Origin: Planctomycetota bacterium
GTDB taxonomy: Bacteria > Planctomycetota > SKW154
NCBI GenBank assembly: GCA_026418755.1
Contig: JAOAAR010000106.1
Location: 1-6,964, forward strand
DNA length: 6,964 nucleotides
Reading direction: 5' to 3'
The position numbers were made by a program, and so were the translations under genes. Below the pieces are notes generated by a model. The model was not told the DNA's origin, searched no databases, and worked only from the letters and a program-made list of their open reading frames with translations. How positions within the stretch are numbered: the first letter of the stretch is position 1; every line of letters starts with the position of its first letter. Positions 1 through 6,496 of this stretch are shown here, piece after piece.

Positions 1-218
1 ATGCAGGCAATCAGCACATCCACCTTGTTCAACTCTTGTGCCATCAGCGCATCCTCGTCTGTGCCATCCATACAGATAGCACGCGCTACCATTTCCTTTA
101 CATCTTCAACTATGTCGCTGTTTTTGTCTATTGCAATCACCTCTTTTCCTTCTTTTACGAGAAACTCTACCAGAGTTCTTCCAAACCTGCCTAACCCGAC
201 TACTGCATACCTTGCCAT
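1..218 (-). CDS. trkA: Trk/Ktr potassium uptake regulatory subunit, NAD(P)-binding N-terminus (partial)
   Basis: This is the cytosolic regulatory subunit that forms a nucleotide-binding ring under the TrkH/KtrB pore and gates K+ uptake. Only the first 72 codons are inside the window; the gene continues past the left edge. The visible part is a Rossmann (RCK/TrkA-N) fold. It opens with a hydrophobic strand ending in the dinucleotide-binding loop GLGRFG (residues 8-13), and an acidic residue at the end of strand 2 (D31 in VIAID) is of the type that binds the ribose of NAD. Later come the family-typical ICMDGTDED segment (48-56) and a hydrophobic strand DVLIAC (67-72). The GLGRFG wording is closer to KtrA than to the duplicated E. 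coli TrkA, but the missing C-terminus prevents deciding. The ATG at 216-218 is preceded by AAGGTGG (complement of 226-232) with 7 nt spacing. It lies 22 nt after the trkH stop, so the two are almost certainly cotranscribed. Confidence 0.93.
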   Translation of the reverse strand, partial: MARYAVVGLGRFGRTLVEFLVKEGKEVIAIDKNSDIVEDVKEMVARAICMDGTDEDALMAQELNKVDVLIAC

Positions 219-240
219 ATCCTTACCACCTTAACAACCC

Positions 241-1992
241 TTACCCTACCATTATACCTTCTGTCGGATAGGTATATCTCATTTTTTTAGCCTGCCTGCT
301 CATCGCCAAAAGCAGAGTAAAAGGCCCGATTCTGCCGATGAACATCACCATAATGAGAACTATTTTTGACCCTGTTGACAAGTCTGCTGTGATTCCTGTT
401 GAGTAACCTACTGTCCCGAACGCACTCACCACTTCAAACAGCACCCTCAGAAAAGTGTCTTCATCCCTTCCTATCTTATCTCCACCCTTCTCCTTATCAA
501 AACCGAACGCCAACACAAGTCCTGTGCAAAGAAATATTAATATTACTGCAAAAAAGAGTATCAATAAAGCGTTTGAAATCAACCTCTCCGGAATTCTCCT
601 TCCATATACCTCTACATTCTCCCTGTTCCGTAACCTCGCTATTATCGCTAACAAGAAGAGCGAAAATGTGGTAGTTTTTACTCCCCCTCCTGTAGAGCCT
701 GGGGAAGCCCCTATGAACATGAGTCCCATAATCACGAGCAGAACAGGAGCGCAAAAATTTCTGAGGTTAACGGTATTAAACCCTGCTGTTCTCGCATTCA
801 CAGATTGAAAAAGTGACGCCAAAATCTTCTCCTTTTCTGAAAACCCTGCAAACGATCTCTCTGCTTCTCCAAAATAAATAAACGCCATTCCGAGAGCCAG
901 CAAAGCGAAACTGGTCAGCAAGACTATCCTGCTTTGAACTCCGAACCTGTAAGAGTATAAAGCCTCCCTTCTGCGTCGGAAGAGGGAGAGAAGGGCACGC
1001 CATAGTGAAAGATTAACGGAAAAGCCAAAGCCTCCGATGATAATAAGCACAATAAAGGTGAGATTTAGAGATATACAACTTCTGGCTCTGGACATATTGT
1101 CTGAGAGAAGGGAGAAGCCGGCATTGCAAAAGGCGCTAATAGAATGAAAAACTGAAAAATAGAGACGTCTTCCGAAAGGGGTTCCTTCACTGAACGGAAA
1201 TGAAAAATATATACTCACCGTTCCCAGCGCCTCTATCAAGAATGTGGAGAGAACTATGAATTTTATGATTGAGAAGAGGGAGACAGGAATGCGCAAATCA
1301 AGGGATTCCCCGATGGAGACGTCTGTGCGTATGCTCAACCCTGCACCCATTAGGACAGAGAAGAAGGCAACGAAGGTCATCAATCCAAGGCCGCCGATTT
1401 GAATCAATCCTAATACAACTATCTGCCCGAACGGTGTAAGGTGAGTTCCGGTGTCAACGACGGTAAGCCCTGTAACACAGGTAGCAGAAGCGGAAGTGAA
1501 AAGAGCGTCGACAGAGTTCATTCTACCTGAGACTGTGGCAACGGGAAGGAGCAACAATCCGAAGCCGATGCCGATTATCAGAAGAAATGAGAATGCAATC
1601 AAAAGAGGTGTTGTCAAGTTAAGCAGGCGCACAGCACCCAAAAAGAAACGAATCAAACACACAATTCCTACAATAAGTTTGAACCCAATCATAAAATAGC
1701 GGAATACACTGCCATCAGAAACCACTAACATCATAATGGAAAGCACACTCAAAAATGTATCTATTTGGCTTTTCCGAACAAATGATACTCTGTCGTGACT
1801 GCTCAAGAAGAAGGCAAGGTATGTAAGAACAAAGAAGACAATAAAACAGATGTCCAGTTTATGAAAAAGGGCGAGCCGCTCGGGAGGTTCTGCCTCTCCG
1901 TATTTGAGGAATCCAAACTCAGCAATTAATCCGCCGAGAGCCCATAAACTTAAAAGAATCCACGCTACAAACAACAGTTTTCGCCTAAACAT
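241..1992 (-). CDS. trkH: TrkH/KtrB family potassium-translocating subunit with N-terminal four-helix extension
   Basis: This is the membrane pore subunit of a Trk/Ktr potassium uptake system, 583 residues. The core (about 125-583) shows the four M1-P-M2 repeats. Pore-loop filter segments are SATCVTGLT (169-177), FCNAGF (288-293), ARTAGF (400-405) and FGTVGYSTG (525-533), each with its filter glycine. The intramembrane gating-loop signature SPGSTGGGVKTTT is at 430-442. Usual family members are about 450-490 residues; the excess is an N-terminal region (1-125) with about four hydrophobic segments (near 5-23, 47-64, 79-93 and 98-120) that resembles a worn voltage-sensor-like domain. The fourth filter reads TVGY, like classical K+ channels, where I recall TVGL as usual in KtrB. 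The ATG at 1990-1992 has a GGAGG-type site (complement of 1997-2003) only 4 nt upstream, and a good promoter lies just before it. trkA follows 22 nt downstream. Whether it uses Na+ or H+ coupling cannot be read from the sequence. Confidence 0.95.
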   Translation of the reverse strand: MFRRKLLFVAWILLSLWALGGLIAEFGFLKYGEAEPPERLALFHKLDICFIVFFVLTYLAFFLSSHDRVSFVRKSQIDTFLSVLSIMMLVVSDGSVFRYFMIGFKLIVGIVCLIRFFLGAVRLLNLTTPLLIAFSFLLIIGIGFGLLLLPVATVSGRMNSVDALFTSASATCVTGLTVVDTGTHLTPFGQIVVLGLIQIGGLGLMTFVAFFSVLMGAGLSIRTDVSIGESLDLRIPVSLFSIIKFIVLSTFLIEALGTVSIYFSFPFSEGTPFGRRLYFSVFHSISAFCNAGFSLLSDNMSRARSCISLNLTFIVLIIIGGFGFSVNLSLWRALLSLFRRRREALYSYRFGVQSRIVLLTSFALLALGMAFIYFGEAERSFAGFSEKEKILASLFQSVNARTAGFNTVNLRNFCAPVLLVIMGLMFIGASPGSTGGGVKTTTFSLFLLAIIARLRNRENVEVYGRRIPERLISNALLILFFAVILIFLCTGLVLAFGFDKEKGGDKIGRDEDTFLRVLFEVVSAFGTVGYSTGITADLSTGSKIVLIMVMFIGRIGPFTLLLAMSRQAKKMRYTYPTEGIMVG

Positions 1993-2017
1993 CTCGCCTC
2001 CTCGTCATAGAACTTTA

Positions 2018-2046
2018 ATGATACGGCTTTCCTTCCCCTTTTTCAA
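2018..2046 (-). promoter_or_regulatory. Predicted sigma70-like promoter of trkH-trkA
   Basis: Read on the minus strand, a TTGAAA -35 box (complement of 2041-2046) is followed by exactly 17 nt and a TATCAT -10 box (complement of 2018-2023). This predicts a start near 2011, about 19 nt before the trkH ATG. The position immediately before the gene and the ideal spacing support it; no transcript data are available. Confidence 0.6.
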
Positions 2047-2084
2047 TCAATACCTGTCTGATTGGATGGAAAGAGTGGTCTCTT

Positions 2085-2120
2085 CTTGAAACGAACAGCC
2101 TCCAAAAGACGCATTTCAAG
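2085..2120 (-). repeat. Inverted repeat in the amrS-trkH intergenic region; possible weak terminator
   Basis: CTTGAAA (2085-2091) and TTTCAAG (2114-2120) are perfect 7-base inverted copies around a 22-base loop, extendable by a G-U and a G-C pair. It lies 55 nt beyond the amrS stop on the minus strand. It has no following T-run, so it does not qualify as a standard intrinsic terminator. A second small hairpin (AAGAG/CTCTT, 2071-2084) follows. I see no convincing terminator between amrS and trkH, so readthrough into trkH is possible. Confidence 0.3.
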
Positions 2121-2174
2121 GAGATGATAAGACTGAAAAAGAGAGTTTACAATAACCCTACTAGACTGCAACCT

Positions 2175-3494
2175 CTATTTGGAAGAGTTGAGCGACCAGA
2201 CTCCTGGGATGGAAGTTTTGCAGAACTCACATTTACCGTCTTTAATGTGGTTTTCAAGAACACTCATAAGCCGCCGTCTGACGAGCCTTTTCCCGCAGTC
2301 CGGGCATAGCGTATCCTCGACTCCTTCCGCCCAGACATTGCCTATGTATACATATTTGATTCCTTCCTCTTTTGCTATCTTGGCGGCACGCTGAAGAGTG
2401 GAAAATGGTGTCTCAGGACGGTCCTGGAGTTTGTAATTGGGATAGAAACGACTGAAATGGAGCGGGACATCCGTTCCTAAATTCTCTTTAAGCCATACGC
2501 ACATCTTGCGAATCATCTCGTCGGAATCGTTTGCTCCTGGTATCACGAGATTAGTTATCTCAAGCCATACATTCTCTTCTTTAAGAATTTTGAGCGTCTT
2601 GAGGACAGGGGCAAGATTAGAGCCGCAGTAACGGGAATAGAACTCTTCACTGAATCCTTTAAGGTCAACATTGGCAGCATCGAGATATTTACACAACTCA
2701 CGCAAAGGCTTCTCTTCGAGGTAGCCACAGGTTACCCAGATATTTTTTACGCCAGCCTTGCGCGCCTCCTTTGCGGTGTCCAGCATATACTCGTAAAAAA
2801 CAGAAGGTTCGGTGTATGTATACGAAATGGAGTCTGCTCCAAGTAGTTTGGCTAACTGAACGAGTTCGGAAGGGGTAAAAACCGTCAGGTCACTCTTGCC
2901 GGGAATAAGTCGAGCAAAGTATTCTACAATGAAAAGGTGTTCCCCTCGTTCGGGGTACTCTTGTGAGATATGCCAGTTCTGGCAGAAGATGCATCCGAAG
3001 TTGCAGCCTATTGTCGCAATAGAGAGCGACTTCGTGCCAGGGAGGAAATGGTTAAGGGGTTTCTTCTCAACAGGGTCATTGTTAATAGCGACAGGTTTAC
3101 CATAAGTAAGAGCGTAAAGAGTGCCGTCGTAGTTGGCGCGGATGCGACAGGCGCCACGCTCTCCGTCCTTGATGAGACAGTGACGAGGACACAGAAGACA
3201 CTGGACCGATTTGTCAGAAAGAGGCTTAAAGTAAGATGCCTTATGAAGTGCAAGTTTTAGCCTTTCAACTTCATCTTTTGAGATTGACTTTGATGGACGG
3301 AGAGAGAACTTTTCAGGGTGACTGTAAGGACCTGATGGAACGGGTATCTTCTCGGCGGAAATGTCGTCTTTTTTCGAAGATTTTTTTTCGACAAAGCGGT
3401 TTTGGTCGGAGGTTTGGCTCTGGCTGAAGACGGTTATTGTCACTGCGGCAACGAGAATGGAGAAAGTCGCGACTACAGCGACTATATTTCTCAT
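2175..3494 (-). CDS. amrS: AmmeMemoRadiSam-type radical SAM enzyme (AmrS-like) with N-terminal membrane anchor or signal
   Basis: This is a 439-residue radical SAM protein of the AmrS group, related to pyruvate formate-lyase activating enzymes; to my knowledge the family's substrate is not settled. Domains in order: a hydrophobic N-terminal segment (about 4-24) without a twin-arginine motif; a polar linker (25-90); a cysteine cluster C99, C102, C106, C116; the radical SAM motif CNFGCIFC with C164, C168 and C171 binding the 4Fe-4S cluster; the barrel, including YTYTEPSVFYEY (225-236); and a C-terminal CxxC pair (C397/C400 and C422/C425) that probably binds zinc or iron. Segments such as PVEKKPLNHFLPG (141-153) are hallmark AmrS wording. 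The ATG at 3492-3494 overlaps the upstream stop as ATGA, which supports this start and hence the reality of the N-terminal helix. Family members normally begin close to the first cysteine cluster, so about 85 residues are extra. AMMECR1 and Memo genes are not in the window. Confidence 0.9.
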   Translation of the reverse strand: MRNIVAVVATFSILVAAVTITVFSQSQTSDQNRFVEKKSSKKDDISAEKIPVPSGPYSHPEKFSLRPSKSISKDEVERLKLALHKASYFKPLSDKSVQCLLCPRHCLIKDGERGACRIRANYDGTLYALTYGKPVAINNDPVEKKPLNHFLPGTKSLSIATIGCNFGCIFCQNWHISQEYPERGEHLFIVEYFARLIPGKSDLTVFTPSELVQLAKLLGADSISYTYTEPSVFYEYMLDTAKEARKAGVKNIWVTCGYLEEKPLRELCKYLDAANVDLKGFSEEFYSRYCGSNLAPVLKTLKILKEENVWLEITNLVIPGANDSDEMIRKMCVWLKENLGTDVPLHFSRFYPNYKLQDRPETPFSTLQRAAKIAKEEGIKYVYIGNVWAEGVEDTLCPDCGKRLVRRRLMSVLENHIKDGKCEFCKTSIPGVWSLNSSK

Positions 3495-4456
3495 TCAGGA
3501 AGTGACCTCATAAGGTTGGTGAATTCAGGAGAATCTTTCAGACTTTGAAGGTCAGGGTCTTGGGAGAGCATCGTTTGGGTAAGGTAATGGAGTTCGGCAG
3601 AACGGCGAAGATGACGGATTGCTTCTTCTTTGTCACCCCGAACGGCGTAAGCGCAGGCAAGTCCATAATGTGCTTCAGGGGCATCAGGGTTAAGTTCCAG
3701 AGCCTCTTCGTAGTTGCGAATAGCGTTTTCAACAAGCCCCATACGGTGAAGACATAAAGCGACATAGGTGAGAAGGAATTTTCTGGAGTCGGGGTTATAG
3801 CGGATGGCTCGGAGATATGCATCCGCTGCATCGGCATACCTGCCGAGTGCGAAGAGAGCGTTACCACGAAGCCAGTTACCGCCAACGGACTTGCGCCTGA
3901 TTCGGAGCATCGTATCGGCTATATATAGAGCATCTTCAGCACGCCCTTCACTGATAAGCGAGTTCCCTTGATAAAAGGCGGCGACTAATCGGATTGACCT
4001 GGAACGGGAATGCCAGAGATAAAGAACCAAAATGAGGAAGACAGGAATGAAAAGGTAGCCATGCTCGACTTTGACAGTAATAAGAAGTGCAATGAGCGAA
4101 ATAACGACAGTGGCAAGAAGGTAGTGAATTAGTCGGAAACTGGGAGCGTCCGAAAGCCGCCTTGTCAGGTTTTCAAGAGAATCTCGTTCAAAAAGAGTGA
4201 AAAATGAGCGAGAAGCCGATTCATAGGAGGCAGTGCGTTTACTCATTTTCTGGAAAGTGAAGATATTGACAATCACGAGTGCTGCGGCGACTATTATACC
4301 CCAAACAAGCATGGAAGAGAACGAGTCAGCACCAAAACCCCGTTCCAGAACCCATACTCCAGATGCCCAGATCACAAACCAGATGAGCAAATTGATAAGG
4401 AGAATCAAAAAAACGATTCCTATAGACTCAATCGCAGTCCTGAAAAGCCGTTCCAT
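3491..4456 (-). CDS. Four-helix membrane protein with C-terminal TPR repeats
   Basis: This 321-residue protein has no function I recognise. The N-terminal half has four hydrophobic segments in two pairs (about 13-38 and 47-68; 110-128 and 133-148), separated by a charged stretch (69-109). The C-terminal half is a TPR array: a degenerate unit near 158-190, then units at about 194-223 (LGRYADAADAYLRAI), 224-257 (ENAIRNYEEALELNPD) and 258-288 (DKEEAIRHLRRSAEL). It ends in a DPDLQSLKDSPEF tail that commonly closes TPR stacks. TPRs bind other proteins, so a membrane scaffold role is likely but inferred. I chose the ATG at 4454-4456: AGGGGTGA sits 6 nt upstream, whereas the in-frame GTG at 4475-4477 would place that site inside the gene. 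Its stop overlaps the amrS start by 4 nt (ATGA), implying translational coupling. Confidence 0.85.
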   Translation of the reverse strand: MERLFRTAIESIGIVFLILLINLLIWFVIWASGVWVLERGFGADSFSSMLVWGIIVAAALVIVNIFTFQKMSKRTASYESASRSFFTLFERDSLENLTRRLSDAPSFRLIHYLLATVVISLIALLITVKVEHGYLFIPVFLILVLYLWHSRSRSIRLVAAFYQGNSLISEGRAEDALYIADTMLRIRRKSVGGNWLRGNALFALGRYADAADAYLRAIRYNPDSRKFLLTYVALCLHRMGLVENAIRNYEEALELNPDAPEAHYGLACAYAVRGDKEEAIRHLRRSAELHYLTQTMLSQDPDLQSLKDSPEFTNLMRSLPE

Positions 4457-4490
4457 ACAATCACCCCTAATTAACACCTCGACAGTTCAT

Positions 4491-4519
4491 ATATTACACG
4501 AACCCATACTCTCTTTCAA
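4491..4519 (-). promoter_or_regulatory. Predicted sigma70-like promoter of the TPR-amrS operon
   Basis: On the minus strand, TTGAAA (complement of 4514-4519) and TAATAT (complement of 4491-4496) are separated by exactly 17 nt. A start near 4484 would leave about 28 nt of leader before the TPR gene ATG. It lies downstream of the fhs terminator, so the operon probably has its own transcription. Both boxes fall inside the inverted repeats described separately. Confidence 0.65.
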
Positions 4520-4554
4520 CAAAAAGAGTATGAACCATATGTAATATCGTGTAA
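4491..4554. repeat. Nested inverted repeats overlapping the TPR-amrS promoter; candidate operator
   Basis: Three inverted pairs share one centre region. The inner pair is CATACTCT (4505-4512) and AGAGTATG (4525-4532), extended by TTT/AAA after one mismatch, around the loop CAAC (4517-4520). One outer pair is ATATTACA (4491-4498) with TGTAATAT (4540-4547). An alternative outer pair is TTACACGA (4494-4501) with TCGTGTAA (4547-4554). The two outer pairs use overlapping bases, so they cannot both form at once. The left arms contain the -10 box and spacer of the predicted promoter, which suggests a repressor or activator site. No T-run follows it on the minus strand, so it is not a second terminator. 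Confidence 0.6.
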
Positions 4555-4576
4555 AAATCTATTCGCAGAATAGAAG

Positions 4577-4617
4577 AAAAAAAAGAGAAGCCTCGCCAAA
4601 GAGGCGAGGCTTCTCTT
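4577..4617 (-). terminator. Intrinsic terminator downstream of fhs
   Basis: A perfect 15-bp stem (4583-4597 with 4603-4617, core GAAGCCTCGCC/GGCGAGGCTTC) closes a 5-base loop (4598-4602). On the minus strand it runs into eight T residues (complement of A8 at 4577-4584). It begins about 15 nt after the fhs stop. This is a textbook Rho-independent terminator and separates fhs from the TPR-amrS operon. Confidence 0.95.
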
Positions 4618-4631
4618 CTTTCGTTATTCGG

Positions 4632-6359
4632 TTAGAACAATCCTTTGATTCTGCCTGTTTCGAGGTCAATGTCCACATCAAGATAGGCAGGTCTTGAAGG
4701 AAGCCCTGGCATTGTGCGCATAGTGCCTGCAATCGGGTAGACGAAACCTGCACCTGCGCTCAAACGGACATCGCTAATGGGGAAGATGTAATCTTTCGGC
4801 GGAACGCCGGTGAGGTTGGGGTCGTGTGTGAGAGAAAGATGTGTTTTTGCCATATTGATAGGAAGTTTGCCGTAGCCCAGTTCTGTGTAAAGTTTCAATT
4901 TGCTCGCAGCGGTAGGTGAAAAGTCCACATCTTTGGCGCGATAAATCTCTCTTGCAAGCGTAATAATCTTCTCCTTGAGCGGCATATCGTCAGGATAGAG
5001 AAGCCTGAAATTGGATGGCTGCTCACAGCATTTCACGAGTGCACGAGCGGCTTCCTTGCACCCTTCTCCACCTTTTAACCACGCCTCAATAGGAACCGCA
5101 TCGAAAGCACCGTTTTCTTTCGCAAACTTAACCACAAAGTCTACTTCCTTGTCTCTGTCGAAATAGAACCTGTTGACTGTAACAAGAACGGGAATACCGA
5201 ACTTTCGCATGTTTTCGATATGAATCTTCAGGTTGCCACACCCTTTTTCAAGAGCAGGCATATTCTCGCCTTCGAGAGCATCCTTCACTTTGGCATATGC
5301 AACGCCAGGCTTGAAGGTTGTGGCACCTCCGTGCATCTTGAGAGCGCGAATGGAAAGAGTCACCACTACAGCGTCCAGTTTAAGCCCTGACTGGCGGCAT
5401 TTGACATTCATCATCTTCTCTGCACCGCAGTCAGCACCAAAACCACTCTCTGTCACAACATAATCCCCAAGTTTCAACGCTATCATATCTGCCAAGACGG
5501 AGTTGTTCCCGTGTGCCACATTAGCGAACGGAAATCCGTGAACAAAAGCAGGGGTGTTCTCCGTCGTCTGTACTAGATTGGGCTTGATGGAATCTTTCAT
5601 CAGAGCGGCCATGGCGCCTGCAACGCCTAAATCACCTGCAGTAACAGCCTTCTTGCCACTTCTGGTAAAGCCGAGAACTATGCGAGAAAGACGCTCTTTC
5701 AAGTCCTTGTAAGACAGAGTCAAGGCGTGAATCGCTGCCGTCTCGGTGGCAACTGTAATAGTGTAGAACGACTGTCGGGGGATACCGTCTTCCTTGCCGC
5801 CCAGTCCGATGATAACATTGCGAAGCGCACGGTCGTTCATATCAACGCACCTGCCGATGTTAATCTGGAACGGGTCAATGTCAAGTTCATTCCCGTGATA
5901 AATGTGCGCATCGAGGGCGGCATTCATCAAGTTATGTGCAGCCTCGGTGGCGTGAATGTCACCTGTAAAATGAAGGTTGATGTCTTCCATTGGGAGGATC
6001 TGAGAATAACCGCCTCCAGCAGCACCACCCTTGATTCCGAATGTGGGTCCTTTGCTCGGTTGACGCAAGGTGTTCACCGCCTTCTTACCAATTTTGTTCA
6101 ATCCCAGCCCCAGCCCAATCGTAGTAACAGTTTTGCCTTCTCCTAACGGAGTGGGTGTGATTGCCGTCACGGTGATGAACTTCCCGTTCTTCTTGTCTTT
6201 GAGACGGTTCAAAAGACTCAAGTCAACCTTCGCCATGTACTTGCCGTAGGGAATCAACTCATCATCGGTGATTCCCAACTTCGCCGCTATTTCAGTGATG
6301 GGTTTGAGCGGCGTCGCTTGGGCTATCTCAATGTCGGACGGAATTGGTGGTTTAGACAT
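4632..6359 (-). CDS. fhs: Formate--tetrahydrofolate ligase
   Basis: The enzyme joins formate to tetrahydrofolate using ATP, giving 10-formyl-THF for purine and formyl-Met synthesis and, in acetogens, for the methyl branch of the Wood-Ljungdahl pathway. It acts in the cytosol, usually as a tetramer. At 575 residues it is full length and only slightly longer than the usual 555-560. Visible motifs: the N-terminal IPSDIEIAQ block (6-14), the ATP-binding loop TPTPLGEGKT (68-77), FGIKGGAAGGGYSQ (107-120), PMEDINLHFTGD (123-134), HGFPFANVAHGNNS (274-287), TESGFGADCGAEK (303-315) and PGLPSRP (551-557). The C-terminus (about 495-575: MAKTHLSL, GFVYPIAGTM, final GLF) resembles the ligase domain of eukaryotic C1-THF synthase more than the clostridial type. 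The ATG at 6357-6359 follows AGGAGAT at about 8 nt. It has its own promoter and terminator and appears to be monocistronic. No folD or other folate gene lies beside it in the window. Confidence 0.98.
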   Translation of the reverse strand: MSKPPIPSDIEIAQATPLKPITEIAAKLGITDDELIPYGKYMAKVDLSLLNRLKDKKNGKFITVTAITPTPLGEGKTVTTIGLGLGLNKIGKKAVNTLRQPSKGPTFGIKGGAAGGGYSQILPMEDINLHFTGDIHATEAAHNLMNAALDAHIYHGNELDIDPFQINIGRCVDMNDRALRNVIIGLGGKEDGIPRQSFYTITVATETAAIHALTLSYKDLKERLSRIVLGFTRSGKKAVTAGDLGVAGAMAALMKDSIKPNLVQTTENTPAFVHGFPFANVAHGNNSVLADMIALKLGDYVVTESGFGADCGAEKMMNVKCRQSGLKLDAVVVTLSIRALKMHGGATTFKPGVAYAKVKDALEGENMPALEKGCGNLKIHIENMRKFGIPVLVTVNRFYFDRDKEVDFVVKFAKENGAFDAVPIEAWLKGGEGCKEAARALVKCCEQPSNFRLLYPDDMPLKEKIITLAREIYRAKDVDFSPTAASKLKLYTELGYGKLPINMAKTHLSLTHDPNLTGVPPKDYIFPISDVRLSAGAGFVYPIAGTMRTMPGLPSRPAYLDVDIDLETGRIKGLF

Positions 6360-6393
6360 ACCTAATCTCCTAAAAAAACACCCTACGCCAGAA

Positions 6394-6422
6394 ATCTTAA
6401 ATTACTGCAAAGGTGGACTCAA
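6394..6422 (-). promoter_or_regulatory. Predicted sigma70-like promoter of fhs
   Basis: On the minus strand, TTGAGT (complement of 6417-6422) and TAAGAT (complement of 6394-6399) are spaced by 17 nt. A T-run lies directly upstream of the -35 box and could serve as an UP element. The predicted start near 6387 leaves a leader of about 28 nt. Confidence 0.5.
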
Positions 6423-6439
6423 AAAAAATCGTTTTTTTT
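6421..6439. repeat. A8-TCG-T8 inverted repeat between divergent promoters
   Basis: Eight A residues (6421-6428), TCG, then eight T residues (6432-6439) form a near-symmetrical AT tract at the middle of the fhs/lipoprotein divergent region. It touches the -35 boxes of both predicted promoters, so it could act as a shared UP element or an intrinsically bent site. This role is inferred. Confidence 0.5.
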
Positions 6440-6466
6440 AGAAACATCAGGTGTGTATCATATAGT
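6438..6466 (+). promoter_or_regulatory. Possible promoter of the lipoprotein gene
   Basis: TTAGAA (6438-6443) and TATAGT (6461-6466) are spaced by 17 nt on the plus strand, about 30 nt before the lipoprotein ATG. A TATCAT at 6456-6461 is an alternative -10 box. The boxes match the consensus only moderately, so the exact site is uncertain, although a promoter in this short gap is needed for the divergent gene. Confidence 0.4.
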
Positions 6467-6496
6467 AGAGAAAAAACAGAAGAGGAGACAAAAGAG

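Noticed and set aside
399..808. Two overlapping plus-strand open frames (399-674 and 455-808) opposite trkH
   Set aside because: They overlap each other and the conserved pore-loop codons of trkH, and their proteins are low-quality Ser/Pro-rich sequences typical of antisense shadows.
1993..2174. Small RNA or riboswitch in the 182-nt gap before trkH
   Set aside because: The promoter lies only about 19 nt before the start codon, leaving no room for a leader riboswitch, and I recognise no c-di-AMP (ydaO-like) or other known motif by eye.
2124..2309. Small plus-strand frame in the amrS-trkH gap
   Set aside because: AGGAGATG precedes a possible start, but most of the frame is antisense to the conserved C-terminal metal-binding end of amrS and the product shows no recognisable feature.
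4475..4477. GTG as the start of the TPR membrane protein (7 residues longer)
   Set aside because: The strong AGGGGTGA site lies between this GTG and the ATG at 4456, at the right distance for the ATG only.
4505..4532. Inner hairpin as a second terminator for fhs
   Set aside because: A strong terminator already lies before it, and on the minus strand this stem is not followed by a T-run. Its overlap with a promoter fits regulation better.
4519..4547. Plus-strand promoter in the mirror arm of the 4491-4554 inverted repeats
   Set aside because: TAATAT at 4542-4547 is a fair -10 box, but the matching -35 position reads ACAAAA and there is no plus-strand gene downstream, only antisense to fhs.
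5727..6146. Plus-strand open frame of 139 codons antisense to fhs
   Set aside because: It lies wholly opposite a strongly conserved enzyme gene and has no ribosome binding site I can see. Its protein looks like a frame shadow with no domain.
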